This document shows, one piece after another, positions 37,343-44,817 of a stretch of DNA of 44,817 bases. Source of the DNA: Clostridia bacterium (GTDB lineage: Bacteria > Bacillota > Clostridia > Oscillospirales > CAG-272); the NCBI GenBank assembly GCA_017532425.1, contig JAFXJH010000126.1, forward strand, positions 1 through 44,817, read 5' to 3'. The position numbers were made by a program, and so were the translations under genes. How positions within the stretch are numbered: the first letter of the stretch is position 1; each line of letters starts with the position of its first letter. The notes under the pieces are model-generated. The model saw nothing but the letters and a program-made list of their open reading frames with translations. It did not search any database and had not been told where the DNA came from.

Positions 37343-39472
37343 ATGGAATTTTTTGCCGTTAACGGAAAAAGACCTGTACGTCTTAGCGAGAAAACACGTG
37401 AATTTGCCTACGAATCTCTCGGTCATAAGTACGGACTAAACACAAAGGAAACACCTTGTGTGACGCTTGACGATTATCCGAATTTTGCAGAGCTTTCGCG
37501 TATTAAAAAATATGATGCAGTAATAAGAAAAATAGCAGAAGCCTCACCTGTGCGCATTTGTGACGGTGAAAAAATAAGCGGAGCGGCAACTCTCGGAAAT
37601 GCGATAAACCATCTTGTTCCCGCTACATTTGACGGCAAAACCGTTTTCGGTTCTGTAAGTCATTTGACGATAGATTTTGAAACGGTTTTGAAAAAGGGCA
37701 TAAACTCAATTAGTGCTCTTGCCGAAATTTCGCTTGAAAAGTACAATGGAAGCGACAGACAAGCCTTTGCCGAAAGCTGTATAAGCTGTATAGATTCTAT
37801 GCGCATATGGCACGACCGCTATCTTAAAGCACTCGAGTGCCGAGAAGAATATAAAGCAAATTACGACAATCTGAAAAAAGTGCCGTTTGAGCCTGCACAA
37901 AGCTTTTACGAGGCTGTTCAAAGCTTGTGGTTTACATTTGCATTTGTCCGCCTTTGCGGAAATTGGCCGGGAATCGGAAGGATCGATTATCTCCTCGGAG
38001 AATATCTTGAAAAGGATCTTTCGGATGGCAAAATTACACTCGATGAGGCGAGAGAGATACTTGCGCATTTCTTCATAAAGGGTTGCGAGTGGGTGTGCGG
38101 CGGAGATTACGGAAGCGGCGACGCACAGCATTATCAGAATATCGTGCTTGCGGGCGTGGATGAAGAGGGAAAAGAGGTAACAAACAGCGTTACCTATCTC
38201 GTTCTCGATATTTTGGAGGAGCTCGGCATAAGCGATTTTCCGACGACCGTACGTCTGAATAAAAAGAGCGACAGAAAGCTTCTTGAGCGTGTCGCGCAGG
38301 TCATTCGCCTCGGCGGAGGTGTTATTGCCGTTTACAACGAGGATCTTATAATAAATTCGCTCGTTGCTTACGGCTATGGGCTTAAAGAAGCGAGAAAATT
38401 CGCAAATGACGGTTGCTGGGAGGTACAGATCCCCGGAAAGACTTTCTTTATCTATCAGCCGTTTGATTCTTTGCAGATACTTCAGAATAAAACTCTTGAA
38501 AATTATCAGTCGGGCGGATTTGATAGCTTCGAGGAGCTCTACTCGAAATTTATCGAGGATCTTAAGGTTAAGCTCTGCGAGCTCTGCGATGATAATATGA
38601 AACGCTTTGTAGATCCGGGCGCTCCGAAAAACGAGCTGAAATGGAAGCCCTTTACGCCGTGTACGGTCGTTTCTGTTTTCGAAGAGGGATGTATAGAAAA
38701 GGGACTTTCATATTTCGAGGGCGGACCGATATACAATATGATATCTCCGCATATCGGCGGTCTTCCCGACACGGTCAACAGCCTTTACGCTATCAAAAAG
38801 CTCGTTTTCGATGATAAAAAGGTAGCTTTTTCGGAATTTATGCAAATTCTGAAAAACAACTGGGAGGGCTGCGAGCCTCTTCGCAGGTATGCACTCGACA
38901 GATACAGCTATTTCGGTAACGATAACGATGAGGTCGACGGTATCGCCGTGCGGATAGTCAAAGACTTTGCCGATATTTGCGACAGTATCAGATATAATAG
39001 CGGATATCTTACGCCTGCGGGAATAAGCACCTTCGGCAGACAGCTCGAATGGGCACCCCATCGTATGGCTACTCCGAACGGTAAAAGAGCGCACGAAATA
39101 CTGTCGGGCAATTTCTCACCTCTTCCGGGAAGCGACAAGGAGGGTGCGACGGCAATAATAAGATCGTACTGTAAGGCAGACCTCAGCCGCACTGTCTCGG
39201 GCGCGGCGCTCGATATAAAGCTTCTGCCCGCATCGGTAAACGGTGAAATGGGAATAAACACTCTTGTTTCGCTCATTGAAGGCTTTCTTGAGCTCGGCGG
39301 ACACTTTATGCAGCTTGATATAGCAGACACGGCACTTCTTTTGGAGGCACAGAAGCATCCCGAGGATTATCAGACTCTTTCGGTGCGCATTTCAGGATGG
39401 AATGCACGCTTTGTGACACTTAATAAGGAGTGGCAGGATATGATAATAGCGCAGACGGGAAGTAATATGTAA
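37343..39472 (+). CDS. Glycyl radical enzyme (pyruvate formate-lyase family) of unknown substrate
   Basis: This 709-aa radical enzyme has the thiyl Cys358 and Glu360 in NDGCWEVQIPGK and the glycyl radical at Gly685 in VRISGWNARF, 25 residues from the C terminus. Both catalytic elements are present. The usual family motif is GC(V/I)E; here it is GCWE, a variant that marks a separate subgroup. It is not PFL itself, which has adjacent cysteines. The RBS GAGGTGAT is near perfect. AraC lies divergent upstream, but no radical SAM activase lies in the window. Substrate unknown; a sugar diol or carboxylic acid is plausible from the neighbours. Confidence 0.88.
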   Translation: MEFFAVNGKRPVRLSEKTREFAYESLGHKYGLNTKETPCVTLDDYPNFAELSRIKKYDAVIRKIAEASPVRICDGEKISGAATLGNAINHLVPATFDGKTVFGSVSHLTIDFETVLKKGINSISALAEISLEKYNGSDRQAFAESCISCIDSMRIWHDRYLKALECREEYKANYDNLKKVPFEPAQSFYEAVQSLWFTFAFVRLCGNWPGIGRIDYLLGEYLEKDLSDGKITLDEAREILAHFFIKGCEWVCGGDYGSGDAQHYQNIVLAGVDEEGKEVTNSVTYLVLDILEELGISDFPTTVRLNKKSDRKLLERVAQVIRLGGGVIAVYNEDLIINSLVAYGYGLKEARKFANDGCWEVQIPGKTFFIYQPFDSLQILQNKTLENYQSGGFDSFEELYSKFIEDLKVKLCELCDDNMKRFVDPGAPKNELKWKPFTPCTVVSVFEEGCIEKGLSYFEGGPIYNMISPHIGGLPDTVNSLYAIKKLVFDDKKVAFSEFMQILKNNWEGCEPLRRYALDRYSYFGNDNDEVDGIAVRIVKDFADICDSIRYNSGYLTPAGISTFGRQLEWAPHRMATPNGKRAHEILSGNFSPLPGSDKEGATAIIRSYCKADLSRTVSGAALDIKLLPASVNGEMGINTLVSLIEGFLELGGHFMQLDIADTALLLEAQKHPEDYQTLSVRISGWNARFVTLNKEWQDMIIAQTGSNM

Positions 39473-39480
39473 ATTTAGTA

Positions 39481-39528
39481 AAATAACCGCCCATATCGAC
39501 CGATTTCGGCTGATATGGGCGGTTATTT
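39481..39528 (+). terminator. Bidirectional terminator with a 17-bp stem
   Basis: Perfect 17-bp stem AAATAACCGCCCATATC (39481-39497) / GATATGGGCGGTTATTT (39512-39528), loop of 14. It serves the convergent GRE and GH127 genes. Confidence 0.85.
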
Positions 39529-39546
39529 GTTTGATTTTATATAAAT

Positions 39547-41508
39547 TTATCTTATAAGCATCCAGACCGCCATCTTGCTTTCCTCGGTCCAGAGCTTTCC
39601 TGCGGATGCGTAGTCGGTTACCGTCATCGCTTTGCCGTCCTTCAGCGGTATCTGCATTTCAATTATGCTGTCGTAGGGCGCTACAGACGAGTCGGAGATT
39701 ACCGCGTCAACGTATCCGTCGCTCTTTACGAGAATGTCGGCGGGAGCGTCCACGCTGTATCCGAGACGGTTTTCCTGTGCGAGCATTATCGGGCCTCTGC
39801 GAAGTGCGATATGATCCTTGGCGGTAGGATCCTCCTTGTCAAAGCTCGGCACGGTGTAATCCACACTCCAGACGACGTTGTTCATCAGAATATCGCTTCC
39901 GTATGCGGTGGGAAGTATGACTTTGGTGCGCATATCAAGCTCGATCTCGACCTTGTCGCTATCCTTCCATACTCTTTCTATTGATACGTAAGCGGTGCAT
40001 ACGTCGATCTTCTCGCTATTTACAAGGACTCTCGTGCTATGATTACTCCACTCGGGGTTTCGGATAAGCAGAGTGAATTTTTCAGCCTTATTAAGAGATA
40101 TCTTTACTGTTACCTTGCCGTTTTTCGGATATCCTCCGCTCAGCGTGAATCTGATCTCCTGCCCGGACTCGGTAGCTGCGGATATTTCTCCGTCAATAAA
40201 AAGATTCAGCACAAAAGCGCCTTTTGTCGTGAGAAGCTGCATTTTAGGTACAAGACCGATGCCTGCAGAGCCTATGCACGCACAGCATCCGTAGTAATGC
40301 TTGTCGGGCATAAGCTTCAGACCGCCGATGCCGTTTCCGCGCGTGCCTGCGGTGAGCGGGCTGTAGCTGTCGAAGGGAAGAGCTTCGATATTCCAGTCGG
40401 GATGATCTTCCTTTATCATAGGCTCGATCACCTTTTCGGTGTTTACTGCGCCGAGATAAGCGTTGTAAAGAGATATTTCAAACGCATCGACGTATTTCGG
40501 GTCGCCCGTGATGAGATGTACCTGATACAAAAATTTCATCAGAGTTACGGTCACGCAGGTCTCCTGCATTATTTTTCCGTTTGTGGTATTCGCCTGCCGT
40601 GCAGAGGAGTGGTCGAAAAGCTCGTGCGTGCATCCGCAGCTTCCGATAACGGTAAAATCGCTTTCAAGTATTCTGTCGGCGAAATTTATTACGGCAATCT
40701 TGTTCTTCTCGTTTCCGACTATTCGGTAATATTCGAGAAGACCCTCGAAACAGGACATCATCTCATAAGCCTTGGTGACCGGATACTGATAGGGCATAAA
40801 CTCATTCTGATATGCAAGCTCGAATATATTTGCCACGTCTATACCACCGCCGTCGACGATGTAATGGGCAAAATTCAGATATTTCGGTCTTCCGGTAAGG
40901 CTGTAAAGACGTACGACCGGCTCAAGCAGGGAGGATGAATTAAGACCCCTCCAGTTGCGTGTTGCGGACGTGATGGGCTTTTTGCCCTCGGCGCGGCTGC
41001 CGATATGCTCGATTATATAGTCAAGCTGACGGCACATAGATTCTTTTACCTTGTCGCAAAGCTCGCTGTCGGTGCATATTTCAAGAAAATACTGCATTCC
41101 GAGCAAAACGTATTTTCTGCACCAGATATCCCACGCGTCAAACTCGTTTTCTATAGGATAGCTGCTGATGCGTCCGCTGTCCTCGGCTGCACTTATCATA
41201 TCGCGCACGGTCTCGCAAAGCGTTTCGTAAAGTCTTGGATTTTGCGTGTAAGAATAAACAAAGCAGGCGCCACGCATCATTTTGCCCCAATATTCTCCGC
41301 GCCATCCGAAGTCGGTGTCCGTGTTTTCCTTGAATTGGCGCACGAATCTTGACCAGAGGTCGGGTCGGATAAGCTGAAAATCCTCTATGAATTTGAAGGT
41401 GCGGTCGAAATACTCGGTGTATTTGTATTTGTTTTCATAATCTGCGATAAACTTGTCGGTTTCGATTCTCGAATAATTTGCCGAGCCCTTTGCATAAATT
41501 TCTTTCAT
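39547..41508 (-). CDS. Glycoside hydrolase family 127-like (beta-L-arabinofuranosidase type)
   Basis: In this 653-aa protein the metal-binding residues of GH127/DUF1680 are visible: Glu316 and Cys318 in QETCVT, and Cys408-Cys409 in YYGCCACIG. In the known enzyme a zinc-bound cysteine of this pair is the nucleophile. Other conserved parts are AWDIWCRKYVLLG, YVDAFEISLYNAYLG and a beta-sandwich C terminus. It would release L-arabinose or a related sugar from glycans. The absence of a signal peptide suggests a cytoplasmic enzyme. A metallophosphoesterase is 14 bp upstream. RBS GAGGA. Confidence 0.82.
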   Translation of the reverse strand: MKEIYAKGSANYSRIETDKFIADYENKYKYTEYFDRTFKFIEDFQLIRPDLWSRFVRQFKENTDTDFGWRGEYWGKMMRGACFVYSYTQNPRLYETLCETVRDMISAAEDSGRISSYPIENEFDAWDIWCRKYVLLGMQYFLEICTDSELCDKVKESMCRQLDYIIEHIGSRAEGKKPITSATRNWRGLNSSSLLEPVVRLYSLTGRPKYLNFAHYIVDGGGIDVANIFELAYQNEFMPYQYPVTKAYEMMSCFEGLLEYYRIVGNEKNKIAVINFADRILESDFTVIGSCGCTHELFDHSSARQANTTNGKIMQETCVTVTLMKFLYQVHLITGDPKYVDAFEISLYNAYLGAVNTEKVIEPMIKEDHPDWNIEALPFDSYSPLTAGTRGNGIGGLKLMPDKHYYGCCACIGSAGIGLVPKMQLLTTKGAFVLNLFIDGEISAATESGQEIRFTLSGGYPKNGKVTVKISLNKAEKFTLLIRNPEWSNHSTRVLVNSEKIDVCTAYVSIERVWKDSDKVEIELDMRTKVILPTAYGSDILMNNVVWSVDYTVPSFDKEDPTAKDHIALRRGPIMLAQENRLGYSVDAPADILVKSDGYVDAVISDSSVAPYDSIIEMQIPLKDGKAMTVTDYASAGKLWTEESKMAVWMLIR

Positions 41509-41522
41509 ATCATTTCCTCACT

Positions 41523-42221
41523 TTACTGTAAAGGTTTTATATCTATTACTACAATTTCGGGTCTGTTGTTGATTCGCGGAACAATATGCGGATTTCCGAG
41601 TCCTCTGCTTACGATAAGGCGGCTGTCATACATACCCGAGGTGTATTTCGGAAGTATACCCTGACCGGGCGCGTAAACTCCTCGGCCGAAGAATCGCCAT
41701 TGACCGCCGTGCGCGTGTCCCGAAAGCGTAAGGTCTATTTTAGTGGGCTTTACGTACTCTTCGTAGTATTCGGGCTTGTGGCAGAGTAAAAGCTTAAAGC
41801 TCTCCTGCGAGTCAAATTCGTAAATCCAATCTACGTTCAGATCTTCTGCGCTCTCGCTGTCGCAGGAGGAAAGTCCTCCGATGCTGATCCCGCGGAAATC
41901 GGTATAGCTGTCGTCAAGCAAAGTGGCACCGCTTTTTATGACCTCGGCGCGGATATCGCCGCTGTATCTGCACTCGTGATTGCCGAGTGATACGAGGGTA
42001 GGATAGAGGGAGGCGCTGAGCCTTAAAAATTCAAGCCCGCTTTCGTATATCGAGCTGTCGTGTATAAAGTCGCCGCCGACAAGTATGGCATCGGGACCTG
42101 AATTTTTCATAGCCTCGAGTATAGGGGCGTTTTCACAGCCGTGCAGGTCGGATACGAATATAAATTTCAGCTTCTGTGGTATTTTTGCAGAGAGCGTGTA
42201 GATAGTTGTTATCGGTTTCAC
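41523..42221 (-). CDS. Metallophosphoesterase (YkuE/YaeI-like)
   Basis: This 232-aa calcineurin-like phosphoesterase shows the five metal motifs: VSDLHG, GGDFIHD, LGNHEC, LLCHKPEY and GHAHGGQ. C-terminal VPRINNRPEIVVIDI is typical of the YkuE/YaeI-like subgroup, which often acts on lipid or UDP-linked phosphate. The GTG start at 42221 has AAAGGA 11 bases upstream. It is co-transcribed with the GH127-like gene, whose ATG follows after 14 bp. Substrate unknown. Confidence 0.87.
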   Translation of the reverse strand: MKPITTIYTLSAKIPQKLKFIFVSDLHGCENAPILEAMKNSGPDAILVGGDFIHDSSIYESGLEFLRLSASLYPTLVSLGNHECRYSGDIRAEVIKSGATLLDDSYTDFRGISIGGLSSCDSESAEDLNVDWIYEFDSQESFKLLLCHKPEYYEEYVKPTKIDLTLSGHAHGGQWRFFGRGVYAPGQGILPKYTSGMYDSRLIVSRGLGNPHIVPRINNRPEIVVIDIKPLQ

Positions 42222-42392
42222 TTAAGTCAGATCCTTTTAAAAAAATATGGATAATGCTCTGTACTTTAGATTATAGCGTATTTGACAGGAAAAATAATGT
42301 ATTAAAAGTAAATATTTCAAAAAAATCGAAATAAATAGATAGGGCGTTAAGGCGTTCAAAGTGATATTTGCATTTTTGCGCCCGTTTTTCTG

Positions 42393-42421
42393 TTGACAAA
42401 CCCGGGCTCGAAGAATATAAT
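42393..42421 (+). promoter_or_regulatory. Consensus promoter of the GDPD-PHP gene
   Basis: TTGACA (42393-42398), 17 bp, TATAAT (42416-42421). It lies 55 bp before the ATG. Confidence 0.85.
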
Positions 42422-42476
42422 TAGACTGTACTTGCGATATATTGTCGCGTACTCTAAAGGAAAGGCAGAAAATGTT

Positions 42477-44081
42477 ATGAAATTTGAGGCACACAGAGGT
42501 GTAGGCACGGAATATCCCGAAAACACCTTTCACTCGGTCAGGGCGGCAATAGAGCAGGGTTATGACGTTATAGAGCTTGACGTTGGCGTAACGAAGGACG
42601 ACGTTTTCGTTTTGCTTCACGACGATACTCTCAACCGCACAGTCAGAAAGGCGGACGGAAGCGCTATAGAGGAAAAAACAAATCTTTCGGAGGTTACTTA
42701 CGAGGAGCTTCTTGAATACGATTTCGGCGTTTGGTTTGCACCTAAATTTGCTAAAACTCCGGTATGCCTTATGGTAGAGGCACTTTCCGCCGCAAGAGAT
42801 GCAGGCGTAAAAATAAAGATAGATAATAAATACCGCAGATTCACAGATACACAGAAGGCAAAATTCTTCGAAATTCTTGCCGAGTGGCAGGACGTTGCAG
42901 AGCTTACCTGCTTTGATACCGATATGGTAAGGGAAGCGACAAATGCTTTCCAAAATATGAATATTCACTACGACGGTCTTGTGTCGGATGAAATACTCGG
43001 AGAGATAGTCAAGATCATTCCGGGCGAGCGTCTGACGGTATGGCTTCCTTACCGGAATAAGTATACGTCGTGGGTAAAGGTCGAATTTGTAAATGAGAAA
43101 AATATAAAGTACATAAAGGACAGAGGCGCAAAGGTCGGAGTCTGGATACTCAGCGAGTACAGTGAGCTTGAAAATGCAGAGCGTATGGGCGCGGATATTA
43201 TCGAAACTCAGGGTCAGATAAAGCCGATAAGAAACAAGGGCGTCTTTGCCGATATGCACACACATTCACGAAATTCTCACGATGCAAAATTTCCGGTCAT
43301 GGATATATGTAACGCAGAGATCGATGCAGGAGTTAAGATAATGGCTGTCACAGACCATTGCGACAGCTTTTTGTGCAGAGATTATGCAGGCTTTGATATG
43401 TACAGCAATATCGTTGCGTCGTATAACGAGGCTACTTTAGCTGATAAAGAAGTCGGAGATAAGTGCAAGGTGCTTACGGGAATCGAGCTCGGAGAAGGCT
43501 TCTGGAATCCCGCGTATACGAAAAAGGTGCTCGGTCTTGTTCCGTATGACGTTGTAATAGGCTCTGTTCACGCCGTTAAATGTCCACTCGTTGAGGGCAA
43601 AACGGGAACGAAGATAGCTTTCTCGCAGATCGCGTGGGAAAACGTTTCCGAAAAAGAGATAGCAGACTTCTTCGAGCGCTATTTCGACGATATTCTCACC
43701 TGCGTACAGACGCAGGATATAGATATTATGGCTCATCTCGGATGTACAAAGGGATATATCGTAAGAAAGAAAAATCTTAATTTCGATCTGCACCCTTATG
43801 AGGAGAAGATAAGAAAGATATTCGAGGTCATAATAAGAAAGGGAATCGCGATGGAGATAAGCACGTCTCCGTACGCCGATACCGGCCTTTTCTATCCCGA
43901 TGAATGGATAATAAAAATGTACCGCGAGATGGGCGGATATCTTATCACTATGAGCAGCGACGCTCATTCTCCGAAAAAAGCGGGCGATCATTTCTCAGAA
44001 ACAGCAGAAATGCTTAAGGAAATGGGATTCAAGAATATATTCTACTACGAAAAGAGAAGAAGCTATCAGTGTACGCTCTGA
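42477..44081 (+). CDS. Two-domain protein: glycerophosphodiester phosphodiesterase (GDPD) fused to a PHP phosphatase
   Basis: In this 534-aa protein residues 1-240 are GDPD: EAHRG, ENT, ELDVGVTKDDVFVLLHDDTL (the HDxTLxR signature), and WILSEYSELENAERMGADIIET. Residues 255-530 are a PHP domain: FADMHTHSRNSHDAK, VTDHCDS, LTGIELGE, IGSVHA, IMAHLG and SSDAHSPKK, as in histidinol phosphatases. The pairing suggests one polypeptide that cleaves a phosphodiester and then removes the phosphate. The ATG at 42477 has AAAGGAAAGG upstream; the longer frame to 42393 lies within the promoter. It is followed 18 bp later by a histidine phosphatase. Confidence 0.82.
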   Translation: MKFEAHRGVGTEYPENTFHSVRAAIEQGYDVIELDVGVTKDDVFVLLHDDTLNRTVRKADGSAIEEKTNLSEVTYEELLEYDFGVWFAPKFAKTPVCLMVEALSAARDAGVKIKIDNKYRRFTDTQKAKFFEILAEWQDVAELTCFDTDMVREATNAFQNMNIHYDGLVSDEILGEIVKIIPGERLTVWLPYRNKYTSWVKVEFVNEKNIKYIKDRGAKVGVWILSEYSELENAERMGADIIETQGQIKPIRNKGVFADMHTHSRNSHDAKFPVMDICNAEIDAGVKIMAVTDHCDSFLCRDYAGFDMYSNIVASYNEATLADKEVGDKCKVLTGIELGEGFWNPAYTKKVLGLVPYDVVIGSVHAVKCPLVEGKTGTKIAFSQIAWENVSEKEIADFFERYFDDILTCVQTQDIDIMAHLGCTKGYIVRKKNLNFDLHPYEEKIRKIFEVIIRKGIAMEISTSPYADTGLFYPDEWIIKMYREMGGYLITMSSDAHSPKKAGDHFSETAEMLKEMGFKNIFYYEKRRSYQCTL

Positions 44082-44099
44082 CGGCAGGAAAAAGATAAA

Positions 44100-44741
44100 A
44101 TGACAAGAATTTTACTGATAAGACACGGACAAAGCACGGCTAACGTGGAGAAAATATTTGCGGGGAATTTTAACAGCCCGCTCTCCGAGCTTGGTATGCT
44201 TCAATCAGAGCGGACGGCAGAATATATCGCCGAAAATTACAAGGTCGACAAGATATACAGCAGTGACCTTGAAAGAGCGCTTTCGGTCGGAAAAGCGATC
44301 GGCGATAAGCTGCATATAGACGTTACGGCACAAAAGAATCTGCGTGAGATAAGCGCGGGTCTTTGGGAAGGATGCAGCTTTGAGGAGCTGTATGAGAGAT
44401 TTCCTTCATACCGCGACGTGTGGCTGAATGATATAGGAAATGCGACTTGCGACGGCGGAGAATCTGTCGCACAGCTTCAAAAGCGCTTCGTTTCGGCAGT
44501 CACCGATATCGCCGAGGCAAACTACGGCAAGACGGTCGTTATAACGACGCACGCGACATCTATAAGAGTGATGCAATGCTTCTGCGAGAAGAAAACGCTT
44601 GATGAAATGAAAAACGTACCGTGGGTATCAAACGCATCTGTCACAGAGCTTGAGTACACAGGCGGTGAATTTTCTATCGTCAGAGTAGGATATGACGCTC
44701 ACCTCGGTGAGTGCGTAAGCAGACTGCCATCTAACGTATAA
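44100..44741 (+). CDS. Histidine phosphatase (phosphoglycerate mutase family)
   Basis: This 213-aa protein has the catalytic motif LIRHGQSTANVEKIFAG at the N terminus (RHG), LREISAGLWEG in the middle, and VVITTHATSIRVM with the second His. These are typical of the broad phosphatase branch (GpmB/CobC/PhoE) rather than glycolytic mutase, since it is shorter. It is co-transcribed with GDPD-PHP; phosphate-ester clearance is a shared theme. RBS AGGAAAAA. Confidence 0.88.
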   Translation: MTRILLIRHGQSTANVEKIFAGNFNSPLSELGMLQSERTAEYIAENYKVDKIYSSDLERALSVGKAIGDKLHIDVTAQKNLREISAGLWEGCSFEELYERFPSYRDVWLNDIGNATCDGGESVAQLQKRFVSAVTDIAEANYGKTVVITTHATSIRVMQCFCEKKTLDEMKNVPWVSNASVTELEYTGGEFSIVRVGYDAHLGECVSRLPSNV

Positions 44742-44755
44742 AGTACATAAAAAAC

Positions 44756-44773
44756 CGCCGATTTTTATCGGCG
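44756..44773 (+). terminator. Weak terminator-like hairpin
   Basis: CGCCGAT (44756-44762) / ATCGGCG (44767-44773) with a TTTT loop. There is no downstream T tract, so termination is doubtful. Confidence 0.35.
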
Positions 44774-44775
44774 AT

Positions 44776-44817
44776 TCAAAGCACAAGCGAAAACGTTCAC
44801 TTTGATTGAGGGAAGGG
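44776..44817. repeat. Possible start of an interspersed repeat at the window edge
   Basis: TCAAAG (44776-44781) and CTTTGA (44800-44805) are inverted around GCACAAGCGAAAACGTT-type sequence and run into GAGGGAAGGG at the end of the window. Too little is visible to classify. Confidence 0.25.

Noticed and set aside
40039..40938. Plus-strand frame of 299 codons opposite the GH127-like gene
   Set aside because: No RBS and no domain; the minus strand carries the metal-site motifs.
42237..43265. Long minus-strand frame of 342 codons overlapping the GDPD-PHP gene
   Set aside because: No RBS, biased cysteine-rich composition and no recognisable domains; the opposite strand shows clear GDPD and PHP motifs with a consensus promoter.
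1..44817. tRNA, rRNA, CRISPR arrays, insertion sequences and phage genes
   Set aside because: I looked through every intergenic stretch and saw no cloverleaf, no repeat-spacer array and no transposase or integrase motif.

Overview
The window reads as chromosomal DNA of an anaerobic, endospore-forming member of the Clostridia (Bacillota), most like the gut Oscillospirales and their relatives. The grounds are two sporulation genes (spoVM and spoVAC), a CD1247-type acidic zinc-ribbon protein, an oxygen-sensitive glycyl radical enzyme, a PaaK plus ACT-protein pair, a quinone-independent GlpA-like glycerol-3-phosphate oxidation locus, and strong AAGGAG-type ribosome binding sites. Many promoters have TTGACA-like and TATAAT-like boxes exactly 17 bp apart. 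I see no phage, plasmid, insertion sequence, CRISPR array, tRNA or rRNA gene.

Layout. 1-1000: the 3' end of thrS, a MITE-like palindromic element, and a 58-aa membrane protein. 1000-4110 (minus): a GlpA-like locus encoding a DUF1667 protein, an FAD oxidoreductase, and a GlpA-like protein split in two by an apparent one-base frameshift. 4.4-5.8 kb: an ADP-ribosylglycohydrolase. 5.8-9.1 kb (minus): a zinc-ribbon/TM/RCC1-repeat membrane protein and a secreted SH3 plus degenerate VanX-like protein. 9.3-11.9 kb (minus): an Sfp-type PPTase, then the paaK-ACT operon, whose long leader holds twin palindromes and a possible uORF. 12.3-15.1 kb: a sialidase-like and beta-glucuronidase operon.

15.3-18.6 kb (minus): pduL-nifS-nifU-mnmA, which links phosphotransacylation with Fe-S assembly and tRNA thiolation. 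18.8-22.0 kb (plus): a TepA-like ClpP-fold protease, an LCP-like lipoprotein with a cupin, and mscS. 22.0-23.9 kb (minus): a HAD phosphatase and a methyltransferase. 23.9-25.0 kb: rsgA followed by spoVM, a gene of only 24 codons. 25.1-27.6 kb (minus): a Gfo/Idh oxidoreductase, trpS and a DUF1294 protein. 27.8-34.0 kb (minus): mtaB-alr and yqeG-TIM barrel-pepP-efp-CD1247. 34.3 kb: a spoVAC without spoVAD or spoVAE beside it, behind a hairpin-rich leader.

34.8-44.8 kb is the accessory-looking end. It holds a sugar isomerase with a bPH-like membrane protein, an internally deleted URO-D-family gene that keeps its own promoter and terminator, an AraC regulator divergent from a glycyl radical enzyme of unknown substrate, GH127 with a metallophosphoesterase, and a two-domain GDPD-PHP protein with a histidine phosphatase. 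The GH2, sialidase-like, GH127, isomerase and Gfo/Idh genes fit a lifestyle of host or plant glycan scavenging.

The most interesting items are the paaK leader, the in-frame deletion relic, the GCWE-type glycyl radical enzyme, the GDPD-PHP fusion, the RCC1/pseudo-VanX pair, the glpA frameshift and the unlisted spoVM. All functional names rest on motif recognition by eye, since no database search was possible.
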